Assembly (NCBI GenBank): GCA_005765155.1
Contig: VCCP01000003.1
Span: 1,240,001 to 1,304,000, forward strand
Origin: Zelopaecilomyces penicillatus
Taxonomy: Eukaryota > Ascomycota > Sordariomycetes > Hypocreales > Pseudodiploosporaceae
Reading direction: 5' to 3'
Length of the DNA stretch: 64,000 nucleotides
In this document: piece after piece, positions 47,341 to 59,332 of the stretch
Layout: every line of letters starts with the position of its first letter
How positions within the stretch are numbered: position 1 is the stretch's first letter
Notes under the pieces: model-generated
The model's input: the letters and a program-made list of their open reading frames with translations, nothing else
Database searches by the model: none
Told to the model about the DNA's origin: nothing
Made by a program: the position numbers and the translations under genes

Positions 47341-49992
47341 TTACTCTGGCATGCCTAAAAGAACGCCTTCACCAACGTTCCATCCAAAATCATCCATAAA
47401 CATAGACCAGTCCATGTCTTGGAACGGGTCGCAAATAATTGACGTTTCAGGCTGGTTGTCTTCCCCGGGTGTGGCTGCCTCCTTGGAGGTCTGTTTGGCC
47501 TCGGTCTGTGGCTCTGTTTTCACGATTCCATTAGCTGTGCTTTTCATTATTTTTATGTGTAACAATAGAGGGTAATTCTCACGTATCATCTCGAGAGCCC
47601 TGTTGACGCCGTCAGTGCTTTTCTGAGCAGTCAACAGACCGCGCTTCACCAGTTCCATTGAGCCAAACGTTACACCGATGCCCAACCGATTTGACCAAGC
47701 GACCGGCGGAGCGTCAAACTTGGGATGCAAATTGCGGTAGCACCAAAATGCTTCGACCATGACGCTCGCGCGGTGCGGCAGGTCGCTGTCCTGGTATGAG
47801 CAGTGCAGGATGGCGTTGCTGGCTTGCTGGGCGAGGATGTGGGCATCCGCTGGCGACGGGTCCGCGGGACTCAAGCAGTGCGAGTGCAGGAGAAAAACGG
47901 TAACGTGGGCGGCTTCGACGACGGAGCGGAAGACCCAGTTGGGGGCGTGGGTGAGGAGCTTAGAGCGGGATTCGAGGTCTATGGCTAGGGTGATGAGGGC
48001 GCGTGAGGTGTTGAAGACTCTGATTGTGTTGACTCTGAAGTTTGACGTGAGATTGATAGGAGGAGGTGGCGGTGGAGGAGTGGAAGTTATTGATGGTGAT
48101 GGTTGTTGTGGTGGAGGAGCAGGTGAGTTGCCCAGAAAGTAGTATGTTTGGATTTCTAGTTTGGCAGCTAGAGCCATGAAGCGGGACATTTCTGTGCTCG
48201 ATATCAGAATCAGCTGGTTGATCAAAGCAATGTTCATTCTGAAAATAACGGCATTGAAACTTCGAAAAAAGTGAATTTGACAAACCTGTATCATGCGGAA
48301 TCATGAGCGGCCGAAGCACCTCAAACTCACTCTCCCACCCACTGACGACACTCTCTGGGACAACACCACCAGCAGCAATCAGAGCCGTCATAGCGGTAGT
48401 GAATCTATTTAGAAATCTCTGTACGTCATACATCATGACGAGATCGTCCCAGTAAGTCGTCGTGCTTGCTAGAGCCTTTTTGCATTGGCTATCGTTGAAC
48501 TGGATAAACGGCGGAGGATGTCCCAAGCCAGATGCCATTCTTCAAGAAAAAAAGAGACCAAATCCGGTCATTCGGTTAGTGATATATCGACCAAGAGAGC
48601 TATAGCATGGGAAAGAAAGCATGAGCCTACCTCTGCGCAACGGCACAGCTAGCAACCCAAGTGGCAGAAGCTTCTTCATCCGTCGACGTCCGATCTTTCC
48701 GCAACCCAACGATGAACTCCCGATGCGAGCCACGACCGGTGTGGAGTCCCAAGAGCATAGCACTATTGAGCGCCAGCGAAGCAAACGTGGCGGAGGGGTC
48801 GTTGACGAAGCGGATAGTAGGCGGTGGCCAGCTCGCAAGCAGGAGAAGTGCGTGTATCTCTTCCAGACCTGGTGAGGTGTAGTTGGTGGCCATCATGGTC
48901 CATATCTCACGCGTGACATGGGCCACCAGGGCGTCGAAGAGTTGGTTGTCCCGCGCATAGCGTCTGCACACAACGAAGAGAATGACCCAGAAAAGCGTCG
49001 GGCAGGCATCGTAGCATTCATCAGGGACTTTCTGACGGAGAATAGGTAGGAAAGGGTGATATACTTCCAGGAACCTGGCAAAGATGTTATCACTTGCTAA
49101 GCTCATTTTTTTCTTTGCCTATGACAATAGAGGAGAGAAGAGAAATATATGAACTATTGGCACTTTTGGGGCGGTTACATACTTGTTGAAATAGTAGTCA
49201 ATATCCCCGCCAGATATGGCATGTCTATCCAATACTCGGGCCTGAGCAGAACGAGATATTGTTCGTCCGTGTGGGCCCAGCACGGAGAGACTGGCCTCAA
49301 TGGATGGAGGCCGCAAATCCGGTAAAGCGGTCGTGGGCGTTCGTTCCGAAGAGGCCGCAAAGACTGTTGTGTGTGGGCTTGGAGGAGCCCATTGAGTGTT
49401 GCTGTTAACGCCACCCACTCTGTGATCGACTGTCTGCTTGATGTTCTTGAGTTCTTGTTCCAGCTGCTCCAGCTTACTAGACAGTTGTGAGCTAAAACCA
49501 GGTAATTCTGTACATTCATGTTTACATTATGCAAATAACACTGCATCTTCGACGAAGAATTGGCGGATAAAATACACACAAAGGTGTGAAAAAACTGTAT
49601 TCACAACTTGATGACGGGTTTGAACCAAGGAAAAGCTGCCTACCTTCGTCTAGTCACTCTCTTGTGAGTCTTGTCGACTACACACGATATCTCTTGCTTG
49701 ACACAGCGCTGACATGGCTCACCAGGTACTTGGCTAGCCTTGCATCTCACCTACATCACACATTGCATTTGAGCCATCATAAGAACTTGGAATAACAAGA
49801 GGAAGATTGGGCCAGGAGTTGGGAAACCCCCTCTACAATCATGAGGAGGCAAAGCGCCAACTATACAGAACGACCTATGCTCACCTTTGAATTGCGACAG
49901 TTGATGCATGCTATGTTCCGTCGCGTCCTCTCCAGACCCGGAGAGGGCGGCGCCGCTATCGGTGCGTCAGCCGCAAATGGCATCAGAGTCAT
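47341..49992 (-). CDS. Leu3-like Zn2Cys6 transcription factor
   Basis: Six exons, 49992-49885, 49750-49644, 49491-49183, 49074-48631, 48539-48286 and 48191-47341, give 690 aa. The Zn2Cys6 cluster is split by the first intron: Cys29, Cys32, Cys39, Cys49, Cys52 and Cys59 have the canonical 2-6-9-2-6 spacing. A leucine-rich coiled coil (SKLEQLEQELKNIKQTV) follows for dimerisation. The middle domain reads FLEVYHPFLPILR and PTLFWVILFVVCRRYARD, resembling the Leu3 regulatory domain. A poly-Pro patch and an acidic, aromatic C-terminus (CDPFQDMDWSMFMDDFGW) look like an activation domain. Leu3 regulates branched-chain amino-acid genes under alpha-isopropylmalate control; whether this homologue does so is not shown. 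Confidence 0.85.
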
Positions 49993-50473
49993 GAGAGGTT
50001 TATAGCCATTCAAGGCATATCTCAAGGATCAAGAAGCCTTAGAGCGCGAGATAAAAGGAAATAGTGGGGGTCAGAGTAAATCAGACCATGCAGCGTTTCG
50101 TAGCACTCGCGATCTCACCGTGGCGAAATGACGGACACGACAAGTCAATTATAATTATGTACGGAGCAAAGCCGAATGGAACTGGACCGATGCTCCGGCG
50201 AGTTGCGGCTGGAGCTTCGTCCGGGGTACTGCTATTACCGCTAAAGCCGTTGGGCATCACGTGCGCCTTTATACGGGGGGTTGGACACATGGCGAGATGC
50301 CAGCAAGTTTGCCAGTCAGGTTAGAGAATGGTTGTGATATATGAAGTGTGCGTATCTTGCAGAGCTGTCTATAGTTTTCAGAACTTTCGGTATTTAGATA
50401 TCACTATACTATTCTGCACACATTAGTTGTGGCGCAAGAATGGTGGCTATATGACGTCTGCAAACGCCATCTC
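49993..50473. other. Intergenic, Leu3-like promoter and PBN1 3' flank
   Basis: 481 bp between two minus-strand genes. No coding sequence is seen. Confidence 0.55.
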
Positions 50474-52100
50474 CTAGGATCTCTTCTTTGCACCGGTCTT
50501 GACCTGCTTTGTCGCCGTTGAAGCTCCCCCCTGAGATGGTTTGGCCGCGGAAAAGAGCTTCCACAGTACCCAGGCAAAGCCCAGGGCCACCGCCGCTGCA
50601 GTGCCAGTCTCAATCAAGGATGCCTTGCCATCTTTGAGGACCGGGATTGTGACACTGTTTGTAAGTCGACTGCCCATCTCTGGGTTTGGTTTCACATGCC
50701 AAAAGGCAGTTGTTGAACTAAACAGGTCATCGTACCCCAAACTTTTGCGGTCAAATGGACTTTCGCCAAAGTCAATCCCTTCCCCTGATTCGCAAGCCCA
50801 GAAGACGACGGGGTATGGAACCTCAATATTGACTTCACCTGTCGGCGACGGTTTCAGATAACGCAGGTGCAACGGCACCTCCGCTGTCCAAGCAACTTCT
50901 TTAGCATCAACATTCGGTGGTGCAAGCTCTAAAAGGACACTGGAGCCCCAAGCTTTGGTCGTGTAAGCAGGCGCCTCCAGATCGACCGGCTGGCTCACAT
51001 ATCGCGTAGCTGTCAGGTTTTTCGAAGCAAGGAATAGCTCGTCAGCAAGCTGATAGCGGTCTGCAAATATGGCCTTGGGTAAGGTCAGATATGCGAATGG
51101 GGCACACTCGGCATCCTGTACTGGTGGCAGGTTTGTGCTCAGCTTCAGCTGTAATGCAGGATGCAAGCCAGTTGGTGACAGGAATTTAGAGGAGAAAGAA
51201 GTCTGAGCTTCTCTGTGTCGGGCCGGAAAGGCAAATACAGCGGGAGAGGGCTCCTTGTGTTCGCCGAGAACAGTTAGTGTACCCGAGACTCCGACCTCGT
51301 GTGGCTGTATATTCATTGGGGAGTCTATTCCGAAGATGCCAATCTCCGTCCTTTGCATTGAAGAAGCAGACACTGAAAGGTCCACATCGCGCAGCGGCCA
51401 AAGTGCTGCTACTCTGACAAGTTTAGTAGCAGAGTCAAAGGAGATGTCCAGCCCGGAAGCACTGCGCAGATCCCGCAGGCGGTCTTGACAAGAAGCGTCT
51501 TGGCCTAGACAGGCATGCTTTGTGACTTTTCCAATAAATGCATCCAGGTGCTCCAACTCTTGGTAGAAATACAGTGATGGTGAGCTAGATGACCGACCTT
51601 CACGCAAATCGGTAAAGGACTATCGTAGCTAGTCAGTTCCACGTGCTTGAAACATCCCACAAATGGTCGGATTAAGCTTACCTCTGGAGAGCTACAATCC
51701 AATGGCCCGAAGAATTGCTGCAGGCTAGAACAAATTCTAGATATGGTCATAGACTTTAGCAGAGGTCCCTGACAGAAGCAAAGGTTGGCAGAAACGCTGA
51801 CCTCTCACTAGTATCTGCTGTTGATGGCGTAAAAGAAAGGTGCAAGCCTGGAGACAGACGGGAAATGAAAGGTTCCAATCTGTTGTGGTTTGATTCGGGG
51901 CTTGCCCATCTGAGATGCAGTTCTTTGACACGCTGAAGCAACCCACTCAGCTCCGAGGGTAGCTCTGCCAGATTGATGGTGAGTCTGGTCTCTTGAACAA
52001 GCGGGGAAGACGGACCCTGCAAGCTTGTAGCCTCGACTTGCAACTGCTGTGGGTCAACCGGTGCCTCGAGAGGGTGAACAAAGGTTACCCTCTCCTTCAT
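50474..52100 (-). CDS. PBN1: GPI mannosyltransferase 1 subunit Pbn1 (PIG-X family)
   Basis: Three exons, 52100-51802, 51736-51682 and 51619-50474, give 499 aa; the middle exon is 55 nt. The sequence begins MKERVTFVHPLEAPVDPQQL. The C-terminal half contains ADRYQLADELFLASKNLTA and EVPLHLRYLKPSPTGEVNI followed by PYPVVFWACE, the characteristic PIG-X/Pbn1 block. One transmembrane helix lies at about 455-475 (TGTAAAVALGFAWVLWKLF), followed by a basic cytosolic tail ending KKRS. Pbn1 is an ER membrane glycoprotein that stabilises the GPI-mannosyltransferase Gpi14 and adds the first mannose with it. No cleavable signal peptide is obvious, as in yeast Pbn1. Confidence 0.87.
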
Positions 52101-53507
52101 GTTTGCAATGCCACAAAGGCCGACGTTTCCTAGACGGGTGGGGGGTTGATGATGGGCAGTTGGGGAAGCCTGAAGGTCCCTGATATGAGCAGCCCCGTGG
52201 AATGCTTTAACGCCGTAGCTCTGTCTTGCTGGAAGTCCCGAGAGTACTGCCAGGTCAGCTCTAGTCGTCGAGTTGTCTGTTCTGTTGTTGCAACTTGCAT
52301 ATCAGTGTGACGCAGTTCAAGACGGGGAAGCAGACGATAGGTGTCCACAAGCGCGACGTGCCGCCCTACCGCCACTGCCGAGCGTGGACGCCCGTAACCA
52401 TGCCGCTATCTGTCAGGACGATAGTGGGCCACCTGCCCCACCATTCATACCCGTTAGCGGGGTCAGCGGGAATTACAGCGGGTGCATTATAGCAGCTTCA
52501 GGGCATTGTGGGGATCAGTTGGCTGGTGGTAATAAAGTATCCATCTACGTGCTTTGAAACGGCGGCAGTGAAATTCTAATGTAGCAACCAAACTGTGTTG
52601 TCTAGATTGGAATGATTCTGTTAAATAATGCTGCAAATATACTAGTCCCATCTTGCGGACTTATGCTGGTGAAGTGTCTCAACCTTGCTGCAAAGGAAAT
52701 TCTCGAGTGACAAGTCTGAGGTAGCGAGATCTGTCATGTGTGATGTTTTCATTCTCTCTAGTCTCCAGGAGTGTTAGCAACCCGCTACTGACAACTAAAA
52801 CTTACAAAACTTATTTATTTATCTGAACTGATGAGATTGGAACATCTAAGGCGTTACAATTTGTTAAGCAATTTAGCAAAGCTCGGCTAGAGTCGCCTCT
52901 AGAAAGCTCAAGTTGTCCAGTCGGTCTAGGGTAGAGGCCCACCTTTGCTTTGGACATCACAACAGACAAATCCTACCAACTGCAGGCTTTGTCAAATACA
53001 TGGCTTTATTGTTAGACACAACTGTTGTTAATGTAAATATAATTGTGTTATTAACTTGGAAAATTCGTTGCTTGCCCGAGGACAAACTGAAATGAACACC
53101 AAAATAAGTGTCACAAAAGTCAGTATTGAAAACTCAAGATGAGGTAGAGGGAGTCAATACGAAATGGGCTATAATTCAAACGCCAGGCTGTTGTTGAGTA
53201 CAATCAAACTCAACACAAATGTTCTGGAAATCAACTAATGTGCCGTGTTCATGGTTGGTGATTGGCCTAGAAAAAAGAAAATGTTTGCTCCCAACAGCGC
53301 AAACAAAGGCCGTATGAAGCACACGCATTGGCCATACATATACCCCATTCAATCCGTCCCCCCCAACATAGCTCCCTTACTTCTTCCAATTCCTCTTCCG
53401 GTCTCCCTCGCTCGCCAAATCTGGGGCCTTTGGATATCCCAACTACAGTCCCCTTCAGGCAAGGATTCCTCAAGCAACGAGAAAGCCAAACAGAGCAAAC
53501 AGCAGGA
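52101..53507. other. Divergent promoter region PBN1 / PEBP-like gene
   Basis: About 1.4 kb with no convincing gene. A frame open from 53328 into the PEBP gene starts with TTG and is treated as leader. Confidence 0.55.
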
Positions 53508-54280
53508 ATGGGCGCGTACCTTGAAATCGCCATCAGCTGGCTCCTCTCCAAAGCCAAAGGCAACGATGCTAAAGCCTTCACCAAGGGCCCAGCATTTGCT
53601 CTGTGCCCCAACCCTACCATGGACATCACATCTCTGGACTGTGGCGCCGACGGGGCGGTTCTTGGACCAGAGTACATGCGAGGAGGCGGCAGTGACGGGG
53701 GACGGGCTCCAGCACTACGATGGGACTCGGTAGTGGGTGTACAGCAGTGGATGTTGATATGTGAGGATCTGGATGCGCCGATACCGAAACCTATATGCCA
53801 TGGGTAAGTGGGTTGGCTTTGTATTTACATGAGTCTTGACAGTTGTGGAGATGGATGCATAATGAGGCAAGCGGCTGACATCTTTTGACCGTTGACACAG
53901 GCTATACCTAGGAATCTCACCCTTCAAGACACATATTGAATGCAGAGATCTTGAACTAGAAGATGGTAATCAGTCAACACGTTTAAAAGGAGGCTTCTGC
54001 TACGGCAAAAACTGGCATGGGAGCATATATATCCCACCCCGACCCCTACTGAATCACGGAACCCACCGCTGTAAGTTCATCTCATCCCATACCCTAGTGG
54101 AAGCGTGTTGTTTACTAAGTCCGGCAACTAGACTTTTTCTTCGTTGTTGCTCTCAAGGAGCCGCTGGATGCTGAGTTCGTTGTGTCCAAGCCCACCAGGG
54201 AGCAGGTTAAAAAGGCTATCGAGGGCAAGGTGCTTGCTTGGGGACGATGGGTGGGACAGTGTGAGCGGAAGTATCGATAA
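53508..54280 (+). CDS. Phosphatidylethanolamine-binding protein (PEBP) family
   Basis: Three exons, 53508-53803, 53901-54070 and 54132-54280, give 204 aa. The start MGAYLEIAISWLL matches related fungal PEBP-like proteins; the open frame upstream has no ATG. Conserved PEBP parts are the ligand-pocket loop CEDLDAPIPKPICHG (CHG completed across an intron) and THRYFFFVVALKEPLD, the counterpart of the GxHRY motif. The fold binds phospholipid head groups or small anions. In yeast a member (Tfs1) inhibits carboxypeptidase Y and Ira2. It is probably cytosolic or membrane-associated. It converges on the dioxygenase gene, with a GA-rich microsatellite between them. Confidence 0.85.
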
Positions 54281-54317
54281 TCCTGGTGATGTGAATCAAA
54301 TTAGGTTGGGTGGAAGT

Positions 54318-54357
54318 GAGAGAGAGAGAGAGAGAGAGACAGAGAGAGAGACAGAAA
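54318..54357. repeat. GA-rich microsatellite
   Basis: A run of GAGA interrupted by two ACA steps, in the 202 bp between the convergent PEBP-like and dioxygenase genes. Confidence 0.85.
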
Positions 54358-54482
54358 GATGTTTTGGATGCTGCGAGGCAGGTCTCTATACATGAGACGG
54401 TATACTATGATACAAATATCTTACACCGAAGAGCAAGCATTCTTCTAACGACATCACCACCGTACCCCCCAATAGCGAGGCT

Positions 54483-55611
54483 TTACTCGATACGCCCAAA
54501 ACTCCAAATATTCAGCCCGACCTTGACTCCCTTCTTCACTGGCAGCCCAGCATGCCACGTCTCATCATACCCTCGGCCATCCGGTGCAAAGTTTTCCCAG
54601 TAGACAGCGTTGCCCGGTATCGCCTTGAACACAGTCCCTAGCTCGTCCTCGTCGCTTTTACTGACACCCTCGTCTTCCTTCCGCCCATCACCTCCGTCCT
54701 TAGGACACTCTACCAGCTTACACCAAGGTTCTCCTCCTCCACTCTTCCTCTCCCCATTCATATCATCACTATCGTCTGCATCGGCCACTCTAGTCCTCAG
54801 CAGCGGAAACTGTGTCCCACCGCCCTGCAGCCCCTCCGTAGCATCCACCCAGACCATAAAACTACTAACCCGACCCCAGCCCTGACTATTCCCGCTCCAG
54901 TCAAAGTGATGGCTGTAATGCCCACCTGCAACATACCGCTGCGTACGCAGACGCTCGATCCAGACATCGCGTCTCCAGCCCTGCAGCGCACGCGCGCGCT
55001 TCTCAATACATCGTACTGTATCGGTGCGCGGGATGAGCGCAACGGCAGAGTCTCGCACCGCCGTGTCACGGTGTGCGACACTGGCGTCATGCGTGACGGT
55101 GGATGGCTCAAAGATGGGTTCGCTGTTTCTCATTAGTTCAAATCGTAGGTTAAATGCAGAAGTTGGTCTCATGGATGTTTGTTTTCTGAAGTCCCCCTTT
55201 TATATGTTCAATCGTTCAATCATGGGTTTGTGGGAGGTGGACGGGCACTCACACCTCCTCGGGGGAAAAGGGGGGAGTGGGGGGCAGATGAAAAAAAAAA
55301 TTATATCTAAGAATGCGCGCCTACCTGATATCCAGCAGATGCTTCCTCTCCCGAGGACTCAAAAAATTCTCTAGATATACCACCAATGGCTCACGGCTCA
55401 GAATGCGCGCTGCGTACGTGTCGGCCGGGCAATCCGGCAACGTGCTGTTTGGTCCATCCAAGGCCAGCAGCGACTCATTGAGCTGCGGTCGGGGCGATAA
55501 TTTGGCAGCGCGTTGCTGTTGCTGGAGGTGTTGCTCAGGTAATAAGACCCTGCTAATGGGATTGGAGAGCAGCAACAGAGCGGCGACGATGGCGACGATG
55601 TAAGAGAGCAT
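54483..55611 (-). CDS. Membrane-anchored prolyl 4-hydroxylase-like 2-oxoglutarate/Fe(II) dioxygenase
   Basis: Two exons, 55611-55325 and 55128-54483, give 310 aa. Residues 2-22 form a signal anchor (SYIVAIVAALLLLSNPI). VVYLENFLSPRERKHLLDI leads into the P4H domain. The iron-binding triad is His170 and Asp172 (SHHFDW) and His288 (TWHAGLPVKKG); Lys298, ten residues on, should bind 2-oxoglutarate. A charged insert of about 50 residues separates the strands before AIPGNAVYWENFAPDG. Fungal members are ER or Golgi proteins with uncertain substrates, probably proline in secreted proteins. The 5' leader carries an unusual tandem array of overlapping mini upstream ORFs (55624-55671). Confidence 0.85.
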
Positions 55612-56393
55612 ATCGCTGCGGCCTCATGAGAGCTTCATGAGAGCTTCATGAGAGCTTCATGAGAGCTTCATGAGGCAGATTGGCATGTGGCAGGGTCCGT
55701 CCCGGCAGACCACGTCACATTAGTTAGACCAGAGAGGTCCGTGGTTAGCAAGCGTTGATCGTCCTTCGCTCCTTCGTCACCTGACCCATGTTCCACGGCT
55801 TGTGGATGTTAGTGAGATAATATGGCATCAGCCGATAAAACACTTGATGTGCAAACAAACTTCATGTTGACGTCTCAAAGCCGCTTTTCAATTCCAAAGC
55901 GCACTGATAAGTTCGTACTCCAAAAAAAACTAAAAAAAAAAACTAAAAAAAATCACCCCAATGCATCATGTACACTATGTACGTCAACCCTCACTATCCA
56001 GGTCTTCCTTCTGACGGTTGCCTGACAGCAAGCAGTCTGTGCAAAACGACCAACGCTAACGGCTCGCGCCATAAGTAGCTAAACATCAAACCAGATCTGC
56101 CTCCCATTTTGTCCAAGAATGGCTCTGAGAAGTAACATGCCACCAACTCCTATGGGTATGAACCGTGATATATAATACACATCCTTAAAGAAAATGCAGA
56201 AACAAGATTAGTTACCCCCAACAACTTCCCCGACTTCACCTCGTTTAGAACTGGACCCTATATCAACGTAGCCCTAACTCCTGTTGCCCGTTCCTCTTAT
56301 CCCATCATAGCATATGGTATAAATGCTGCGTTAAATAAAATAATTAAAGATTTTCTTCGCCAAACTGTTTGCATGTTTGTTGTGATTGTTGTT
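55612..56393. other. Intergenic, dioxygenase promoter and Zn2Cys6 gene 3' flank
   Basis: About 0.8 kb. It includes the 11-bp tandem array just upstream of the dioxygenase start and an A-rich stretch (55921-55953). No gene is seen. Confidence 0.55.
55624..55674 (-). repeat. 4.6 tandem copies of an 11-bp unit forming overlapping mini uORFs
   Basis: The plus-strand unit TCATGAGAGCT repeats four full times plus seven bases. On the gene strand each copy supplies an ATG, at 55671, 55660, 55649, 55638 and 55627. Each of the first four opens a four-residue ORF (Met-Lys-Leu-Ser) whose TGA overlaps the next ATG as ATGA. The fifth ATG runs out of frame across the real start at 55611 and stops near 55553. 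All five have C at position -3 (weak context), while the main ATG has G. Confidence 0.9.
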
Positions 56394-59332
56394 TTAAGGG
56401 TACTCAAGTGAGCCTCCAGTCAGCATCGTCCAAGCATAAGGATTATGTGTATCTGCAGGCGGGTTTTCCATTGTCTCTGGAAATTGCATAAAGACGCCAT
56501 CCTCCATAGGCTGCCATGCTGCTGGTGTCGGAACTCGGCCCTGAAATTGCCGCAGGTCTACTATGTTATCTTCTGGTTTGTTTCCCAAGCCTCCCCCGCC
56601 TGGGGAGGTGTGGCTGCTTCCGGACTGCGTCCCGCTGCCCGTAGCTCGATTGGCTGGCGATGATACAGACGAGTTTGTGCGGTCGGGAAGCACATAAACG
56701 CCATTCACTATTCGACCTTGCGATCCAAGAAACCCTGTCTCGGCCAAACCAGTGCCTGCCATTGTCGTAGGTACTGCAGCAGATGTCTGGAAGTTGCCAT
56801 CACTGTCGACGAATCCGCTGCCCATGGGCGTTCCCAACATTTCCATGTTTGAAACAACCGACGATGACCCTGGACTTGCGGAAACCCTTTTGCGCTTATG
56901 AGGGAGACCGCTGTCCGTAGATCTAGGTGCCATATTTCGAGTCAAGGCACCAAGCACGGGACGAAAACAATGTTGGGGACTGTTTTCGTCAAGATCAACA
57001 CCTGTTAGTGGAGGCCGTGACTTCACCATTCGTAAACCAGAAGGTCGTATGACGCCCGTCGGGTCGTCCAGAGGAAGTCTCCCGGGCAATGGGCCCCCCA
57101 TTTTGGTATGCTTTGAGATCGGACTACGAGCCAGTAGAGGGATATTGGATGCTGGTCCTCCAAACAAGTTGCGATACTTATTCAGGGTTGGGATCTGAAT
57201 TACGGAGGCGAGGCCGTTGTGTTCAATATCAAGGCAAGCTTGCTGTAAGAAAGCGCATGTGATTTGGTGGACGCGGCCAATTGCCTCCATGGCATGAATG
57301 ATGAGCTCCATATTGGCCATGTCGGAGGAACTCAAGCCTCCTTCAGGGTCATCTTTTGCCAAGTAAACGTATACTGTTGTTGCACAATACAGTGACAGTG
57401 CGCACAGGGGACTTTTCTGTACAGGACATTAGTTATCAGACATATCACTGGGAGACGGGACCGACGTCAAGGTGGGGGAATGAATCCATACAAATATTGC
57501 CGTGCGATGGGCTGTCAGCTTGACAATGTTGGCAATCTCCTCCGCAGCAGCCCTTAGACGGTATAGACTATTGTTTCTCATAGATAAGTCCAAGCCGTGC
57601 TTTTCAATCACCTCAAGGGTTGAGTGATGTAGGCAGATGACAGAGGCGTGGAGGTTGAGGTTGGTGTGGGTAGCAACGGGGTCCCGCAAGTTTTGCGGGA
57701 TGCGAAACTTGAGAGGTAGAAACATGAACAGGCTGGACAGCTGGTTATCAAGGTTGCGGTGTCTTTTCCAGTAGGCTCCGTGTGTAGGGTCATCAGGTCG
57801 ATCAGAGGGCCTTGTCCTGTGAACATGGCGCAGGATGTTTTTGAAGATTTCGCTGATGACAACAGCACCGGCGAAGCCGCCAAAGTGTGCTCCATTAAAC
57901 GCCTCCTCCAGAAAAGCAGTTGTCTCTTCTTGTCCTGATGCGAATGATTCTTCCGTGGAGGGAAGCCGGGTCATTATCTGCAGGTATTGTTGGGTCAGCA
58001 TGCGCCTGGTCAAGGGTAACCAATGCAGGTTTCGAGTGCGTATCTTACGTCACTAGATTGGATGAGGCTGGGCCATCCAGTTGCAATGCTTGCGTGAGCG
58101 TCAATGACAAAGGCACCCCAGAACACTCTCCTGCGTTCCTCCAGTTCTATCCAGTCAGCAGGCGGGCTTAGAGTTGTGGGGAAGTCTAAATCAATTCCGT
58201 CCAGTCTGTCAAGTCCCAACATCTGGATCATGCGGGTGCATCGAGCTGTGCTCATGGACGTTCTGGTGAAGAGCATGAGCCTGGCCTCATAGGTTGCAAT
58301 GAGAGCCCATGCCTGGGCATGAGCAATGGTGATGAAGTACTCTCCATGTCCCTAGTTTAAATGATCAGTTTCAAATAATATATATCTAGGAGTCAAAAGT
58401 ATGGACCACAAGTTGTCTTACCCTCATCTCATCAGTCTGGACATACTGCCGCGCCCTCTTATAAAAGACATCCGCATACTGATCATACTTTGCATGCCCA
58501 CTTGCGGCCATGGCCCAAATGGCATACTGCAAACACATGGGCGGTTTTCTCATAGGTCCACCGTAAAAGGCTTGATAGTACCTACCAGAGTGAACTACCG
58601 GAATGAAATGATAATGTGTGAGAAAGAAGATGTGGTGGCTAAGGGGAAAAGAATAACAAAAGTTAGATGAAAGTGCCCATAGCAAGGGTCTCTTCGAGCG
58701 TGCAAACTTACAGCTCCTCCATCATTTCCAAAGGGGGCAACGACTCTGACATACCCAGCCCTATCAGCTGAGTATTGTCAAAGTCATACTCATCCGGGTC
58801 GGCGAGGTCCGGCACATCAAAAGACAGGCGATGTCTACTGGATGCGCCATGCAGGTTGGAGTCCTGCGCCGAGGAGTCATGCTGAAAGTTGAAGCTGGCG
58901 AGTGAGATTTCCGGATCATCTAAGAGGAGGGCAGCCTCTGCAATGGCATCGGCGTCGGCCTCGGTACCGGTCTTGTTGGCCTCCTTGAGATAGTCCTCAA
59001 CCTGGGCTGTCAATGGCAGAAGAGAGTAAGCAACCGTTGCTCTAAGGGTTCTTTTGGGCTGGGGCACGTTTAATGCCTTATTGAAGAAGCGAACAACACC
59101 TACCTAGTCGAGCTTCCAACTCCTTGACGTTCCTCCGCTTGAAAGTCGGCTTCCGTCTGGACTCGGGATAAACACACTCATTGCTAATCTTTTCGCAGCG
59201 CGTGCAGGCCGGCTTGACCCGGTCGCACTTCAGTTTCCTCGCCCGACAAGACACACAGGCAAGCGGCTCAGTGCCATGTGCCTGCAAGGCTGCCACGTCC
59301 GGCTGTTGCGTCACGGGGTCGGACATCGACAT
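56394..59332 (-). CDS. Zn2Cys6 fungal-specific transcription factor
   Basis: Six exons, 59332-59104, 59006-58712, 58638-58422, 58351-58049, 57977-57492 and 57416-56394, give 850 aa. The zinc cluster has Cys26, Cys29, Cys36, Cys43, Cys46 and Cys53 with 2-6-6-2-6 spacing. A basic linker and a coiled-coil start (VKELEARLAQVEDYLKEANK) follow. The fungal_trans regulatory domain spans about 170-400 (AHAQAWALIATYEARLM; ELEERRRVFWGAFVIDAHAS). The C-terminal third is Ser/Gly/Pro-rich with PHKRKR, a possible nuclear signal. The target pathway is unknown. The first ATG was taken because the frame upstream opens only with TTG. Confidence 0.87.

Noticed and set aside
49755..49790. Leu-Lys-Cys reading near 49775 as the third zinc-cluster cysteine of the Leu3-like gene
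   Set aside because: It has no AG acceptor in usable phase and is bounded by in-frame stops; the acceptor before 49750 gives a perfect cluster instead.
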